A DNA stretch of 64,000 nt from Paucibacter sp. KBW04 (GTDB taxonomy: Bacteria; Pseudomonadota; Gammaproteobacteria; Burkholderiales; Burkholderiaceae_C): positions 1 through 64,000 of the forward strand of contig NZ_QAJN01000008.1 of assembly GCF_003852425.1 (NCBI RefSeq), given 5' to 3'. The position numbers and the translations under genes were made by a program. Position 1 is the first letter of the stretch, and every line of letters begins with the position of its first letter. Positions 1-10,281 of this stretch are shown in pieces. The notes beneath the pieces were generated by a model, which searched no databases, had not been told where the DNA came from, and saw only the letters and a program-made list of their open reading frames with translations.

Positions 1-744
1 GCCCCTGCCCCTGCCCCTGCTCCTGCTCCTACTCCTGCACCTGCGCCATCTCCAGCACCTTCGCCCGCCCCGGTTTGCAGCGGCAACAGCTGGCTGACCC
101 CCACCTACGATGTCTACAGCACGGCCAGCGCCACCGGCACGGCGACCGTGGCGAACTTTTACGGCAACAGCAGCACGGCGCCAACGCAGTGCATTGCGCT
201 TGGCAGTACCTTGCAGGTCACGACCAGCGATGGCTTCAACCAGGTGTTGAACTGGGCCGACCCGGTTGCCAACAACGCCACCACCGTCGGCACCATGCTG
301 AACAACCGAAACCTTTTGTTCACCTGCCGCAGCGGTAGCCACAACACCAACCATCTGGCGCTGCGCTCGGACACGGGCGCGGCGGTGTTCAAGGGCAGTG
401 CGGCACGCTTGATGCTCGGCACGGCCTTCGCTTTCAGCTCGCTGGAATGCGGTGCAAGCGGTACGAGCATGCTGCGAGGTGCGACCACGGTGGCTGTTGC
501 TGCCGACCTTTCATCGGCAACGATCACAGACACCACGAGCAACCCGGCCTCGGTGACGACGTTCAACGCCGAACAAATTGACGCTCTGTTCAGCCCTAAC
601 GGGCTGGTCACCGGCAACGGCAAGACCCTGCGCTGGGTACTTTATGTGGTGCCGGTGAGCTCGGGCCTCACCAAGCAGGTCATCGTTCACACCGCCGTAC
701 AAAGCGATGGCAGCATCAATGTGCTCTCGTTCCTGCAGCCCTGA
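1..744 (+). CDS. Partial secreted-type protein with Ala-Pro linker (3' end only)
   Basis: The reading frame is open from the first base to a TGA at 742-744, so the start lies upstream of the window. The first 22 or so codons are an alternating Ala-Pro stretch with a few Ser and Thr residues. Linkers of this kind often join a signal peptide or lipoprotein N-terminus to an exported domain. The remaining ~225 residues are rich in Ser, Thr, Ala, Gly and Asn and hold four Cys residues (one just after the linker), which suits an extracytoplasmic fold. I do not recognise the domain. A strong terminator follows ten bases after the stop. Export is inferred from composition only, because the N-terminus is missing. 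Confidence 0.7.
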   Translation, partial: APAPAPAPAPTPAPAPSPAPSPAPVCSGNSWLTPTYDVYSTASATGTATVANFYGNSSTAPTQCIALGSTLQVTTSDGFNQVLNWADPVANNATTVGTMLNNRNLLFTCRSGSHNTNHLALRSDTGAAVFKGSAARLMLGTAFAFSSLECGASGTSMLRGATTVAVAADLSSATITDTTSNPASVTTFNAEQIDALFSPNGLVTGNGKTLRWVLYVVPVSSGLTKQVIVHTAVQSDGSINVLSFLQP

Positions 745-753
745 TCGACCATG

Positions 754-782
754 AAAAAAGCCTCCGCATGCGGAGGCTTTTT
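754..782. terminator. Bidirectional intrinsic terminator
   Basis: An A-tract (754-759), a perfect 18-bp palindrome (760-777, GC-rich arms) and a T-tract (778-782) lie between two convergent genes. The symmetry allows termination in both directions, ending the partial gene on the plus strand and the yidC operon on the minus strand. Confidence 0.85.
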
Positions 783-800
783 GTTGGTGAGCGGCAGGCC

Positions 801-2516
801 TTAGTTCTGCACGCCCAGCTGCTTGTTGATCATCCACTGCTGAGCGATGGACAAGATGTTGTTGGTCAGCCAGTACAGCACCAGGCCGGACGGGAAGACG
901 AAGAACATAAAGCTGAAGGCCAGGGGCATGAACCACATCATCTTGGCTTGCATGGGGTCGGGCGACTTGGGGCCCAGCGCCACTTGCAGCAAGCTCGACA
1001 GCGTCATCAAGATAGGCAGGATGAAGTACGGGTCCTTGGCCGACAGGTCGGTGATCCAACCCAGCCAAGGCGCGCCACGCATTTCAACCGTGGACAGCAG
1101 CACCCAGTACAAGCCCATGAAGAAAGGCATCTGCAGGAAGATGGGCAGGCAACCACCGATGGGGTTGACCTTCTCCTCGCGGTAGATGCGCATCATCTCT
1201 TGCTGCATCTCTTGCGGTTTGTCCTTCAGGCGCTCACGCATGGCCTGAATCTTGGGGCCCACGGCCTTCATCTTGGCCATGCTGCGGTAGGCACTGGCGT
1301 TCAACCAGTAGAACGCGGCCTTCAGCAAGACGACCAGGGCGATGATGGACCACCCCCAGTTGCCCAGATAGCTGTGCAGCTTCTCCAGCAGCCAGAACAG
1401 GGGCTTGGCCAGGATGGCGAAGATGCCGTAGTCCTTCACCAGTTCCAGGCCGGGGGCCAGGGCGGAGAGCTTCTTTTCTTCTTGCGGGCCAACGAAGAGT
1501 TGGTCATCGCGGATCTGCGTGGCACCGGGCGCCAGCACGGGCTGAGTGAAAACCATGCCGACGGCGTACTGATCAGGCACGGCGCCAGCAACCTTTTTGA
1601 CGAAGAACTCGCGATGGCCGGCTTCGTTGTGCAACCAAGCACTGGCGAAGTAATGCTGGACCATGGCAACCCAGCCGTTATTGGCCGTCTTGTCGATCTC
1701 AACCTTGCCCTTGTCGATGTCCTTGAACTCGACCTTGTGGAACTTGCTGTTCTCGTTATAGACCGCCGGGCCGGTGAAGGTGCCGGTGAAGCTCGAGCCC
1801 TGCGGGCCGGCCACGCCATCGCGCACCAGCTGCACATAGACCTGTGGGGTTACCGGGGTGGTGCCGGCGTTCACCAGTTCATGGCGCACACCGACCACAT
1901 AGTCACCGCGCTTGAAGGTGAAGGTCTTGACCAGCTTGACGCCGCCCACCACGGGCGACTCCATGCGCACCGTCAGCTCATTCATACCGGCCTTGAGCTC
2001 GCGCTCGCCGGGCAGCACCGTCATCAAGGTGTTGTGAGTGGGCAGTTGCTCACCCTGCGAGCCCAGCAAACCCGATTGAGCCTTGTAGCTCTTGCCCGCG
2101 GCGTCCAGCAGCACGATGGGCTTGGGCACGATGACGGGCTTTTGCTTCAGGCCCACGGCTTGCAGCAGCGGGTCGAACAGGCCGGGTTCCGGCACGTCCA
2201 GATAGCTCAGCAGCTCCACGCGGCTGACATCGCCACCCAGGGTTTCCAGCGTGACGTTCAAGACATCGGTCTTGATGTGCACCTTCTCGCTGCCCAGCAC
2301 TGCAGGCGCGGCGGCCGGCGTGGGCACAGCGCCCGGCACGGCGGCAGGCGTCGGCACGCCCGTGGCGCCATTGCCCGAAGCGGCCGTGGCGACGGCCTTG
2401 GGCGCTGCGGGGCTGAACATGGACGGTTGCCCATTGTGCTTTTGCCAACCGTCCCAGAGCAGGACGAGGGACATGGTGAACACCACCCACAGCACGGTGC
2501 GGCGTATATCAGTCAT
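801..2516 (-). CDS. yidC: Membrane protein insertase YidC
   Basis: This 571-residue protein is the Oxa1/Alb3/YidC insertase that folds and inserts inner-membrane proteins, alone or with SecYEG. It has an N-terminal membrane anchor (about residues 7-24), a large periplasmic domain (about 40-340) with an Ala/Pro/Thr-rich tether at 35-75, and the conserved C-terminal core. The core contains the segments GNWGWSIIALVVLLKAAFYW, the cytoplasmic coiled hairpin around KDKPQEMQQEMM, and NPIGGCLPIFLQMPFF. Length is normal for Gram-negative YidC. The start codon overlaps the yidD stop (ATGA), so translation is probably coupled. The order rpmH-rnpA-yidD-yidC is the usual bacterial one. Confidence 0.97.
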   Translation of the reverse strand: MTDIRRTVLWVVFTMSLVLLWDGWQKHNGQPSMFSPAAPKAVATAASGNGATGVPTPAAVPGAVPTPAAAPAVLGSEKVHIKTDVLNVTLETLGGDVSRVELLSYLDVPEPGLFDPLLQAVGLKQKPVIVPKPIVLLDAAGKSYKAQSGLLGSQGEQLPTHNTLMTVLPGERELKAGMNELTVRMESPVVGGVKLVKTFTFKRGDYVVGVRHELVNAGTTPVTPQVYVQLVRDGVAGPQGSSFTGTFTGPAVYNENSKFHKVEFKDIDKGKVEIDKTANNGWVAMVQHYFASAWLHNEAGHREFFVKKVAGAVPDQYAVGMVFTQPVLAPGATQIRDDQLFVGPQEEKKLSALAPGLELVKDYGIFAILAKPLFWLLEKLHSYLGNWGWSIIALVVLLKAAFYWLNASAYRSMAKMKAVGPKIQAMRERLKDKPQEMQQEMMRIYREEKVNPIGGCLPIFLQMPFFMGLYWVLLSTVEMRGAPWLGWITDLSAKDPYFILPILMTLSSLLQVALGPKSPDPMQAKMMWFMPLAFSFMFFVFPSGLVLYWLTNNILSIAQQWMINKQLGVQN

Positions 2517-2866
2517 GGGGAAGCTTCTGGTTGAGAGGGAGGGATGGGCTTGGTGGACGGCACCGGCTTGCTCAAACCTAGCTGGCTGAACAGGCGCGGC
2601 GCATGCTCGGGCACGCCATCATGGCCGCCCGCGCAAAAAGGGTTGCAGCGCAGGATTCTGTACGCTGCCAGATAAGTACCCGCAGCAGCACCGTGGCGTT
2701 CGAGCGCTTCGATCGCGTAGATGGAGCAGGTGGGGGTGAAGCGGCAGGACGCGCCCAGCCAGGGGCTCAGCATCAGCCGATAGCCGCGCACCAGACCAAT
2801 CAGCAGGCGCTGGGCCAGGCCGAGGGGGGCGGGTACGGTGGGGTCGGGACTGCTGCTGCTCATCAT
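2513..2866 (-). CDS. yidD: Membrane protein insertion efficiency factor YidD
   Basis: YidD is a small membrane-associated protein that assists insertion and maturation of YidC substrates. The 117-residue product has the family core: GLVRGYRLMLSPWLG, then CRFTPTCSIYAIEALERHG, then RILRCNPFCAGGHDGVP. The conserved cysteines and the Arg-rich amphipathic N-terminal helix are present. The C-terminus carries a Pro/Ser-rich tail. The gene overlaps yidC by four bases and follows rnpA after 32 bases, so all are probably one transcript. The start could lie a codon later (a second Met), which would make no difference to function. Confidence 0.95.
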   Translation of the reverse strand: MMSSSSPDPTVPAPLGLAQRLLIGLVRGYRLMLSPWLGASCRFTPTCSIYAIEALERHGAAAGTYLAAYRILRCNPFCAGGHDGVPEHAPRLFSQLGLSKPVPSTKPIPPSQPEASP

Positions 2867-2898
2867 CTTCGGTGTCGAATGCTGAGGAGGGGGGCGGC

Positions 2899-3354
2899 TC
2901 AGGGCTTGCTGCGGCTGTTCAGCACACGGCTGACCAGCTGCATGAGCTCGTCGCGCGCAGCGGCGCGCAGCGCCTCGGACGAGGCGCTGGGAAATAGCTT
3001 GCGATCAAAAGGCGAACGCAGGCGCACCACCCAGAGGCCGGGTGGCAGAGAAGGCTGCTGGTCGAAAGCCGCACGGATTTGTCGCTTCAGCAGAGAACGC
3101 GTGACCGAGCGTTTGGCATGCCGTTTCGGCACCACCACGCCCAGCCAACAAGCATCGGGCGGCAACTCATCCACAGGGCTGTGGACTTGTTGTGCGTCAC
3201 CTGTTGATAACTCACGCTCGGCTGTGGATAAAACCTTGGCAGGCATCGAGGGCCGAGCGGACAAGTGATGCACAGCAAAGTGATTGCTGCGCGCACGGCT
3301 GGGACGACCCAGCACGCGTTCAAAGTCGGCCGATCGCACGATACGGCCGATCAC
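2899..3354 (-). CDS. rnpA: Ribonuclease P protein component, with an inserted segment
   Basis: RnpA is the protein subunit that helps the RNase P RNA bind and cleave pre-tRNA 5' leaders. The family signature is clear at residues 71-97, including LGVVVPKRHAKRSVTRSLLKRQ, which matches the conserved RNR-type basic helix. At 151 residues the protein is longer than the usual ~115-130. The extra ~30 residues (about 36-68) sit between the first beta strand and the LGVVVPK strand. This insertion is encoded by DNA packed with DnaA-box-like 9-mers (separate entry), so its sequence may be set by replication function rather than by the protein. It lies 17 bases downstream of rpmH. Confidence 0.93.
   Translation of the reverse strand: MIGRIVRSADFERVLGRPSRARSNHFAVHHLSARPSMPAKVLSTAERELSTGDAQQVHSPVDELPPDACWLGVVVPKRHAKRSVTRSLLKRQIRAAFDQQPSLPPGLWVVRLRSPFDRKLFPSASSEALRAAARDELMQLVSRVLNSRSKP
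3167..3231. promoter_or_regulatory. DnaA-box cluster embedded in rnpA
   Basis: Within 65 bp of the rnpA coding sequence there is one perfect DnaA box TTATCCACA (3223-3231, minus strand) and one single-mismatch box TTATCAACA (3202-3210, minus). There is also TCATCCACA (3167-3175, plus) and a two-mismatch AAGTCCACA (3180-3188, minus). The first two lie in the same codon phase and both encode Leu-Ser-Thr. The cluster is ~1 kb from the dnaA start. Box identity is read directly. A role in origin function is inferred. Confidence 0.6.
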
Positions 3355-3371
3355 AGGGCGAGTGCCTGGGC

Positions 3372-3506
3372 TCAGACAGCCAGACGCTTGCGGCCCTTGG
3401 CGCGGCGCGCGGCGATGACAGCGCGGCCGCCGCGGGTCTTCATGCGGACGAGGAAGCCGTGGGTGCGGGCGCGACGGGTCTTGGAAGCTTGATAAGTGCG
3501 TTTCAT
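3372..3506 (-). CDS. rpmH: 50S ribosomal protein L34
   Basis: This 44-residue, very basic protein begins [18 protein letters not shown] and ends GRKRLAV, the standard bacterial L34 sequence. L34 is a late-assembling protein of the large ribosomal subunit that contacts 23S rRNA. The ATG at 3506 is preceded by a purine-rich AAGAGG about nine bases upstream. It heads the minus-strand rpmH-rnpA-yidD-yidC operon and is divergent from dnaA across the origin region. Its promoter must lie in 3507-3800, but I could not pick out a convincing -35/-10 pair. Confidence 0.97.
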   Translation of the reverse strand: MKRTYQASKTRRARTHGFLVRMKTRGGRAVIAARRAKGRKRLAV

Positions 3507-3780
3507 GATGGAGGCCTCTTGAGAAGGTCTAAGGACGTCGGATGACGCTTTAGCGGTTATTGGCGATGAATCGCCGGATGCAAAAAGTCAGATGCTGCCG
3601 GATGCAACAAGCTTTGCGCTCTGCGTCGCACTTGGCTGGCCTTGGGCCGATGGGCCCGACGAAGCCTTCACCGAGGTGAAAACTCCACAAGCCCACAGGC
3701 TTCAAAACAAGCCGGGTACTTCGCGCCAGAGCACTGCCAATGCGTTTGCAAGCAGCACTTACGAAGCCTGAGACCGAAAT

Positions 3781-3802
3781 CTTGTTCACGCCTGTGAACA
3801 AG
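3781..3802. repeat. Perfect 9-bp inverted repeat in the origin region
   Basis: The arms are CTTGTTCAC (3781-3789) and GTGAACAAG (3794-3802), separated by four bases. There is no T-tract, so it is not an obvious terminator. It could be a protein-binding palindrome acting on rpmH or the origin. It resembles but does not match parS, because the half sites are spaced differently. Confidence 0.6.
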
Positions 3803-4086
3803 TCCTGCAATCCATCAAGTTTCGCGAGCACTACGTGGGTGGGTCTGCCCTGAGCTCACGACTGCAACAAAAACCGGATCGGCGAATCAAATGGGACTCA
3901 GCTTGAATCTCCACCCACCTTGCCTGGCACCCGGCCTCTGCGCTGCTCGCAAGCTCCTGCCTCTCTTTGCCGCAAGCACAAGCCAAGGCAATTCAAAACA
4001 AGACGAGCATTCCCCCTCCGCTTCATCCAGCGTCCGGAAAACCCGCGATTACACCAAATCTTTCGCCTCGGGTCAATGCCCGTGGC

Positions 4087-4138
4087 TTATCCCCAGGGGA
4101 TTGCCCGGGATTGACCGGCTCGAAAATTCTGTGGATAA
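4087..4138. promoter_or_regulatory. DnaA boxes upstream of the dnaA promoter
   Basis: TTATCCCCA at 4087-4095 (plus strand) differs from the consensus TTATCCACA at one base. A perfect consensus box lies at 4130-4138 (minus strand), two bases before the proposed -35 element. Boxes beside the dnaA promoter are a known arrangement for autoregulation of dnaA and for origin function. Confidence 0.7.
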
Positions 4139-4140
4139 CC

Positions 4141-4170
4141 TTGGTTTGGCTGGCCTTGAACCCGTACAAT
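4141..4170 (+). promoter_or_regulatory. Probable sigma-70 promoter of dnaA
   Basis: A -35-like TTGGTT (4141-4146) and a -10-like TACAAT (4165-4170) are separated by 18 bases. Transcription would start near 4177, giving a leader of only about 22 nt before the ATG at 4199. No clear Shine-Dalgarno sequence is visible in that leader. Confidence 0.5.
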
Positions 4171-4189
4171 CCGGCCGCTCTAGAACAAG

Positions 4190-4198
4190 TTTTCCACA
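4190..4198 (+). promoter_or_regulatory. Relaxed DnaA box abutting the dnaA start codon
   Basis: TTTTCCACA fits the relaxed DnaA-box consensus (TTWTNCACA) and ends exactly one base before the ATG. It therefore occupies the place of a ribosome-binding site in the short dnaA leader, and with the box at 4130-4138 it brackets the promoter. Confidence 0.6.
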
Positions 4199-5830
4199 AT
4201 GAGCGCAGACATGCTTGGCGCAGACCTTTGGCAACGCGGATGTGAGCGTTTGGCCACCGAGCTGCCCGAACAACAATTCAATACCTGGATTCGTCCCTTG
4301 CCGCCGGCCGTGGTTGCCGATGGTGTGGGTATCGATGCACTGGTCTTCTCCTTGCGCGTGCCCAACCGCTTCAAGCTGGACTGGATTCGCAACCAGTACG
4401 CCGGCCGCATCGAGTCCATCCTGACCGAACTCGCCGGCAAGCCCGCCCGCCTGGAGCTGGCCCTGGCCGCCCGCGAACCCATGGCCCGCCCAATCGCGGC
4501 GCCCAGCCATCAGCCCATGGCTGTCGGCCAGATCCTGCACAACGGCCTGCGGCCCGTCACCCAGCCGGCGGTGCAAACTGCCGTGCAACCCGCCGTGCAG
4601 TTGGCGGCCAATGCCGCCTCGCATCTGAACCTGACTCGCAGCCCCAAGACTCCGGGTCAGCCGCTTGCACAGGCCGCTCAGCCCCAGGCAACGGGCTCGC
4701 AGCAGAACTTCGGCCAGATGGTTCAGCCGCCTCAGGGGCGGCAGCTGCAGCCCGCGCAGCCGCAAAGCCCGCCGCAGAATCTGCCCCAGAACCTGCCGCC
4801 CAGTGCCAGCCGCCACCGCATCAATAGCGCGCTGACCTTTGACAACCTCGTCCCTGGCCGCGCCAACCAGATGGCCCGCACCGCCGCCCTGCATGTGGCC
4901 GGCGCCCCCGGCCAGATGTACAACCCGCTGTTCATCTACGGCGGCGTGGGCCTGGGCAAGACCCATTTGATCCACGCCGTGGGCAATGCCTTGCTGCGGG
5001 ACAAGCCAGACGCCCGGGTGCTTTATCTGCACGCCGAGCAGTTCATCTCCGACGTGGTGAAGAACTACCAGCGCAAGACCTTTGACGAGCTCAAGGCCAA
5101 GTACCACTCGCTGGATCTGCTGCTGATCGACGATGTGCAGTTCTTCGCCGGCAAGGAGCGCACGCAGGAGGAGTTCTTCAACGCCTTCGAGGCCTTGCTG
5201 GCCAAGCGCGCCCACATCATCATGACCAGCGACACCTATCCCAAGGGCCTGGCCGATATCGATGAACGCCTGACCAGCCGCTTCGACGCCGGCCTGACGG
5301 TGGCCATCGAGCCGCCCGAGCTGGAGATGCGGGTGGCGATTCTGATCAAGAAGGCCGAGGCCGAGCAGACGCCCATGCCCGAGGACGTGGCCTTCTTCAT
5401 CGCCAAAAACGTGCGCGCCAATGTGCGCGAACTGGAAGGCGCCCTGCGCAAGGTGCTGGCCTACAGCCGCTTCTCGCACAAGGAAATCAATATCCAGCTG
5501 GCGCGCGAGGCGCTGAAAGACCTGCTGTCCATCCAGAACCGCCAGGTCTCGGTGGAGAACATCCAGAAGACGGTGGCCGACTTCTACAAGATCAAGATCG
5601 CCGATATGTACAGCAAGAAGCGCCCGGCCAGCATCGCCCGGCCTCGCCAGATTGCCATGTACCTGGCCAAGGAAATGACGCAAAAAAGCCTGCCCGAGAT
5701 CGGCGAGTTGTTTGGCGGCCGCGACCACACCACCGTGCTGCACGCCGTGCGCAAGATCGGTGGCGAGCGCCAGAAGAACACCGAGCTAAACCAGCAATTG
5801 CACGTGTTGGAGCAGACGCTCAAGGGCTGA
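4199..5830 (+). CDS. dnaA: Chromosomal replication initiator protein DnaA
   Basis: DnaA binds DnaA boxes at oriC as an ATP-dependent oligomer, opens the duplex and loads the helicase. All four domains are visible. The N-terminal helicase/DiaA interaction domain covers residues 1-90 ([21 protein letters not shown]). A long Gln/Pro/Ala-rich linker spans about 95-205. The AAA+ domain has Walker A GGVGLGKT at 248-255 and Walker [10 protein letters not shown] near 308-316. The DNA-binding domain IV carries DHTTVLHA near residue 510. At 543 residues it is longer than E. coli DnaA because of the linker, as is usual in Burkholderiales. It is followed by dnaN and gyrB. Confidence 0.98.
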   Translation: MSADMLGADLWQRGCERLATELPEQQFNTWIRPLPPAVVADGVGIDALVFSLRVPNRFKLDWIRNQYAGRIESILTELAGKPARLELALAAREPMARPIAAPSHQPMAVGQILHNGLRPVTQPAVQTAVQPAVQLAANAASHLNLTRSPKTPGQPLAQAAQPQATGSQQNFGQMVQPPQGRQLQPAQPQSPPQNLPQNLPPSASRHRINSALTFDNLVPGRANQMARTAALHVAGAPGQMYNPLFIYGGVGLGKTHLIHAVGNALLRDKPDARVLYLHAEQFISDVVKNYQRKTFDELKAKYHSLDLLLIDDVQFFAGKERTQEEFFNAFEALLAKRAHIIMTSDTYPKGLADIDERLTSRFDAGLTVAIEPPELEMRVAILIKKAEAEQTPMPEDVAFFIAKNVRANVRELEGALRKVLAYSRFSHKEINIQLAREALKDLLSIQNRQVSVENIQKTVADFYKIKIADMYSKKRPASIARPRQIAMYLAKEMTQKSLPEIGELFGGRDHTTVLHAVRKIGGERQKNTELNQQLHVLEQTLKG

Positions 5831-6037
5831 GGCCCGCAAGCGTGCGTGGGGCGGACGAGCCGCCCAAGCGCTCGCCCCCAGCCCAAAGAACACAAACGGT
5901 GCAAAGACTAAGGTTTACAGCGGTCAGAAACAGCTGATATCTAGGTCAAAATGCTGGAGTACGGTGCCGCTGTATCAATCAGGCGCCGTGCGCGTCCAGC
6001 CGCCGAATAGAACGAGTGAAGAGAAAAGAGGTTTGAC

Positions 6038-7159
6038 ATGATTGTGTTGAAAGCCACCCAGGACAAGGTTCTTGCCGCCTTGCAGGCCGTTGCCGGCATT
6101 GTTGAGCGGCGTCACACCTTGCCTATCCTGGCCAATGTGCTGATACGCAAGTCCGGCAGCTCGCTGGAGTTGACCACCAGCGACCTGGAAATCCAGGTCC
6201 GCACCACCGCAGAGCTGGGCGGCGACGCCGGCGACTTCACCACCACGGTGGGCGCCCGCAAGCTGATCGACATCCTGCGCTCCATGCCCTCGGACCAGAC
6301 CGTCTCGCTGACCGTCAACGGCTCCAAGCTGAATCTGCAGGGCGGCAAGAGCCGCTTCACCCTGCAGACCCTGCCCTCGGACGACTTCCCCCTGGTGCAA
6401 GAAGCGGCCGACTTCGGCCCCGCCTTCAGCGTGCCGCAGAAGACGCTCAAGAGCCTGATCAACCAGGTGCACTTCTCGATGGCAGTGCATGACATCCGCT
6501 ACTACCTGAACGGCATCCTGTTCGTGGCCGAAGGCAAGAGCCTGACCCTGGTCGCCACCGACGGCCACCGCCTGGCCCTGGCCTCGGCCGAGCTGGAAAC
6601 CGAGATCCCCAAGCAAGAAGTCATCCTGCCCCGCAAGACCGTGCTGGAGCTGATGCGCTTGCTCAAAGACGGCAAGGGCGAGGAAGAAAACCAGCCCATC
6701 GAGATGCGCTTTGCCGGCAACCAGGCCAAGTTCAGCTTCTCGGGCATGGAGTTCGTCACCAAGCTGGTCGAGGGCAAGTTCCCCGACTACAACCGCGTGA
6801 TCCCCAAGAACCACAAGTTCAATGTGACCCTGGGCCGCACGACGCTGCTGTCCTCGCTGCAGCGCGCCGCCATCCTGACCAGCGAGAAGTTCAAGGCCGT
6901 GCGCCTGAGCTTCGAGCCCGGCCTGCTCTCCATCGCCTCCAGCAATGCCGAGCAGGAAGAGGCCAAGGAAGAGATCGAAATCGACTACGGCGGCGACCTG
7001 ATCGAGACCGGCTTCAACGTGACCTATCTGATGGATGTGTTGCAAAACATGAGCCAGGACATGGTCAGCATCGACCTGAACGACAGCTCGGCCAGTGCCC
7101 TGATCACCATCCCCGAGCAAAGCGGCTTCAAGTACGTCGTGATGCCGATGCGGATCTGA
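6038..7159 (+). CDS. dnaN: DNA polymerase III beta sliding clamp
   Basis: DnaN is the ring-shaped processivity clamp that tethers DNA polymerase III and repair proteins to DNA. The 373-residue product starts MIVLKATQDKVLAALQAVAG and contains the second-domain landmark YYLNGILF and the ATDGHRLA motif of the three-domain clamp. It ends with the typical YVVMPMRI tail that forms part of the ligand-binding pocket. A ribosome-binding site AGAGG (6027-6031) fixes the ATG. It lies 207 bp after dnaA, a gap in which I saw no DnaA boxes. A large hairpin lies between dnaN and gyrB. Confidence 0.98.
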   Translation: MIVLKATQDKVLAALQAVAGIVERRHTLPILANVLIRKSGSSLELTTSDLEIQVRTTAELGGDAGDFTTTVGARKLIDILRSMPSDQTVSLTVNGSKLNLQGGKSRFTLQTLPSDDFPLVQEAADFGPAFSVPQKTLKSLINQVHFSMAVHDIRYYLNGILFVAEGKSLTLVATDGHRLALASAELETEIPKQEVILPRKTVLELMRLLKDGKGEEENQPIEMRFAGNQAKFSFSGMEFVTKLVEGKFPDYNRVIPKNHKFNVTLGRTTLLSSLQRAAILTSEKFKAVRLSFEPGLLSIASSNAEQEEAKEEIEIDYGGDLIETGFNVTYLMDVLQNMSQDMVSIDLNDSSASALITIPEQSGFKYVVMPMRI

Positions 7160-7179
7160 TCCCAGCTAAGAAATGACCC

Positions 7180-7214
7180 AAGCGGGCTAGCGGTTCATGG
7201 AACCCGGCCCGCTT
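7180..7214. repeat. 35-nt hairpin between dnaN and gyrB
   Basis: Outer arms AAGCGGGC (7180-7187) and GCCCGCTT (7207-7214) enclose a second inner stem GGTTC/GAACC, so most of the 35 bases can pair. Only a weak T-rich stretch follows (CAGTGCTTTT), so it may act as a partial terminator, attenuator or RNA processing signal that sets the gyrB level relative to dnaN. It could also be a leftover stem with no function. Confidence 0.5.
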
Positions 7215-7226
7215 CAGTGCTTTTAA

Positions 7227-9836
<2,610 letters not shown>

Positions 9837-9915
9837 GATGCGGTGGGGGCCGTAAAGCTGCCAGGAAAGAAGAGATGGAGCGCTTCGTCACTCCAAACAG
9901 CCCAAAGGTGGCGCC

Positions 9916-10281
9916 ATGAGCGCATTCGCCTCATCTCCCTATCCTGCAAGGCCCGCCGCTGACGCTTCATACCAAGAGCTTCTCGCCGAACTGCAAGCGG
10001 CCATCGGCCCCTTGCAGGCTTTGCACCAACAAGCCATTGAGGCCCTGGCACCCAAAGTGCTAGCGCTTGTACGCGCAGGCAGCCGCGATGCCGCGCAGAT
10101 AGAACGCGCGCTAGATCAACTGTTGGACCACGCAGGCCATCCCGAGGGCCTGGCCCTGTTCAAAACCCTCTGCCGCTACTACTGGCCCTTAGACCCACAG
10201 GCCACCACGAGCTATGTGCAGGCCTACCGCGAGATGTGGGAGGGCGATGACAAGAACGATTCCGAGGAGGTGGCGCCGTGA
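9916..10281 (+). CDS. Small protein of unknown function at the head of the defence island
   Basis: A 121-residue, mostly helical, acidic protein with a good ribosome-binding site (AAAGGTGG just before the ATG). It has no signal peptide, no membrane segment and no motif I recognise. A conserved-looking C-terminal stretch, LFKTLCRYYWPLDP, is followed by an Asp/Glu-rich tail. Its stop overlaps the GTG start of the KilA-N gene by four bases, so the two are translationally coupled and probably act together. Position directly upstream of a type I restriction system suggests an accessory or regulatory role, which is inference from context. Confidence 0.75.
   Translation: MSAFASSPYPARPAADASYQELLAELQAAIGPLQALHQQAIEALAPKVLALVRAGSRDAAQIERALDQLLDHAGHPEGLALFKTLCRYYWPLDPQATTSYVQAYREMWEGDDKNDSEEVAP

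Larger units (their letters stand above)
3507..4198. other. rpmH-dnaA intergenic region; probable oriC / dnaA control region
   Basis: These 692 bp have no convincing gene. The only open frames are short and have no recognisable product. Features seen are a 6-bp stem GGCGAT/ATCGCC at 3562-3575, a perfect 9-bp inverted repeat at 3781-3802, a near-consensus DnaA box at 4087-4095, a perfect box at 4130-4138, a dnaA promoter at 4141-4170, and a relaxed box at 4190-4198 touching the dnaA start codon. The gene order and the boxes make this the likely chromosomal origin, possibly together with the rnpA cluster. No strongly AT-rich unwinding element stands out. The stretch 3960-4070 is the best candidate by eye. 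Confidence 0.65.

Noticed and set aside
1-66. Tandem DNA repeat of mobile origin
   Set aside because: The repeating CCTGC-type bases are an in-frame Ala-Pro linker of the partial protein, not an independent repeat element.
768-2534. A long plus-strand frame opposite yidC
   Set aside because: It is a shadow of yidC with His/Gln/Leu-rich low-complexity translation.
3781-3802. parS centromere-like site
   Set aside because: Half sites TGTTCAC/GTGAACA resemble parS, but a four-base spacer breaks the continuous TGTTTCACGTGAAACA consensus.
4073-5743. A minus-strand frame opposite dnaA
   Set aside because: It is opposite a certain dnaA gene and its product is low complexity.
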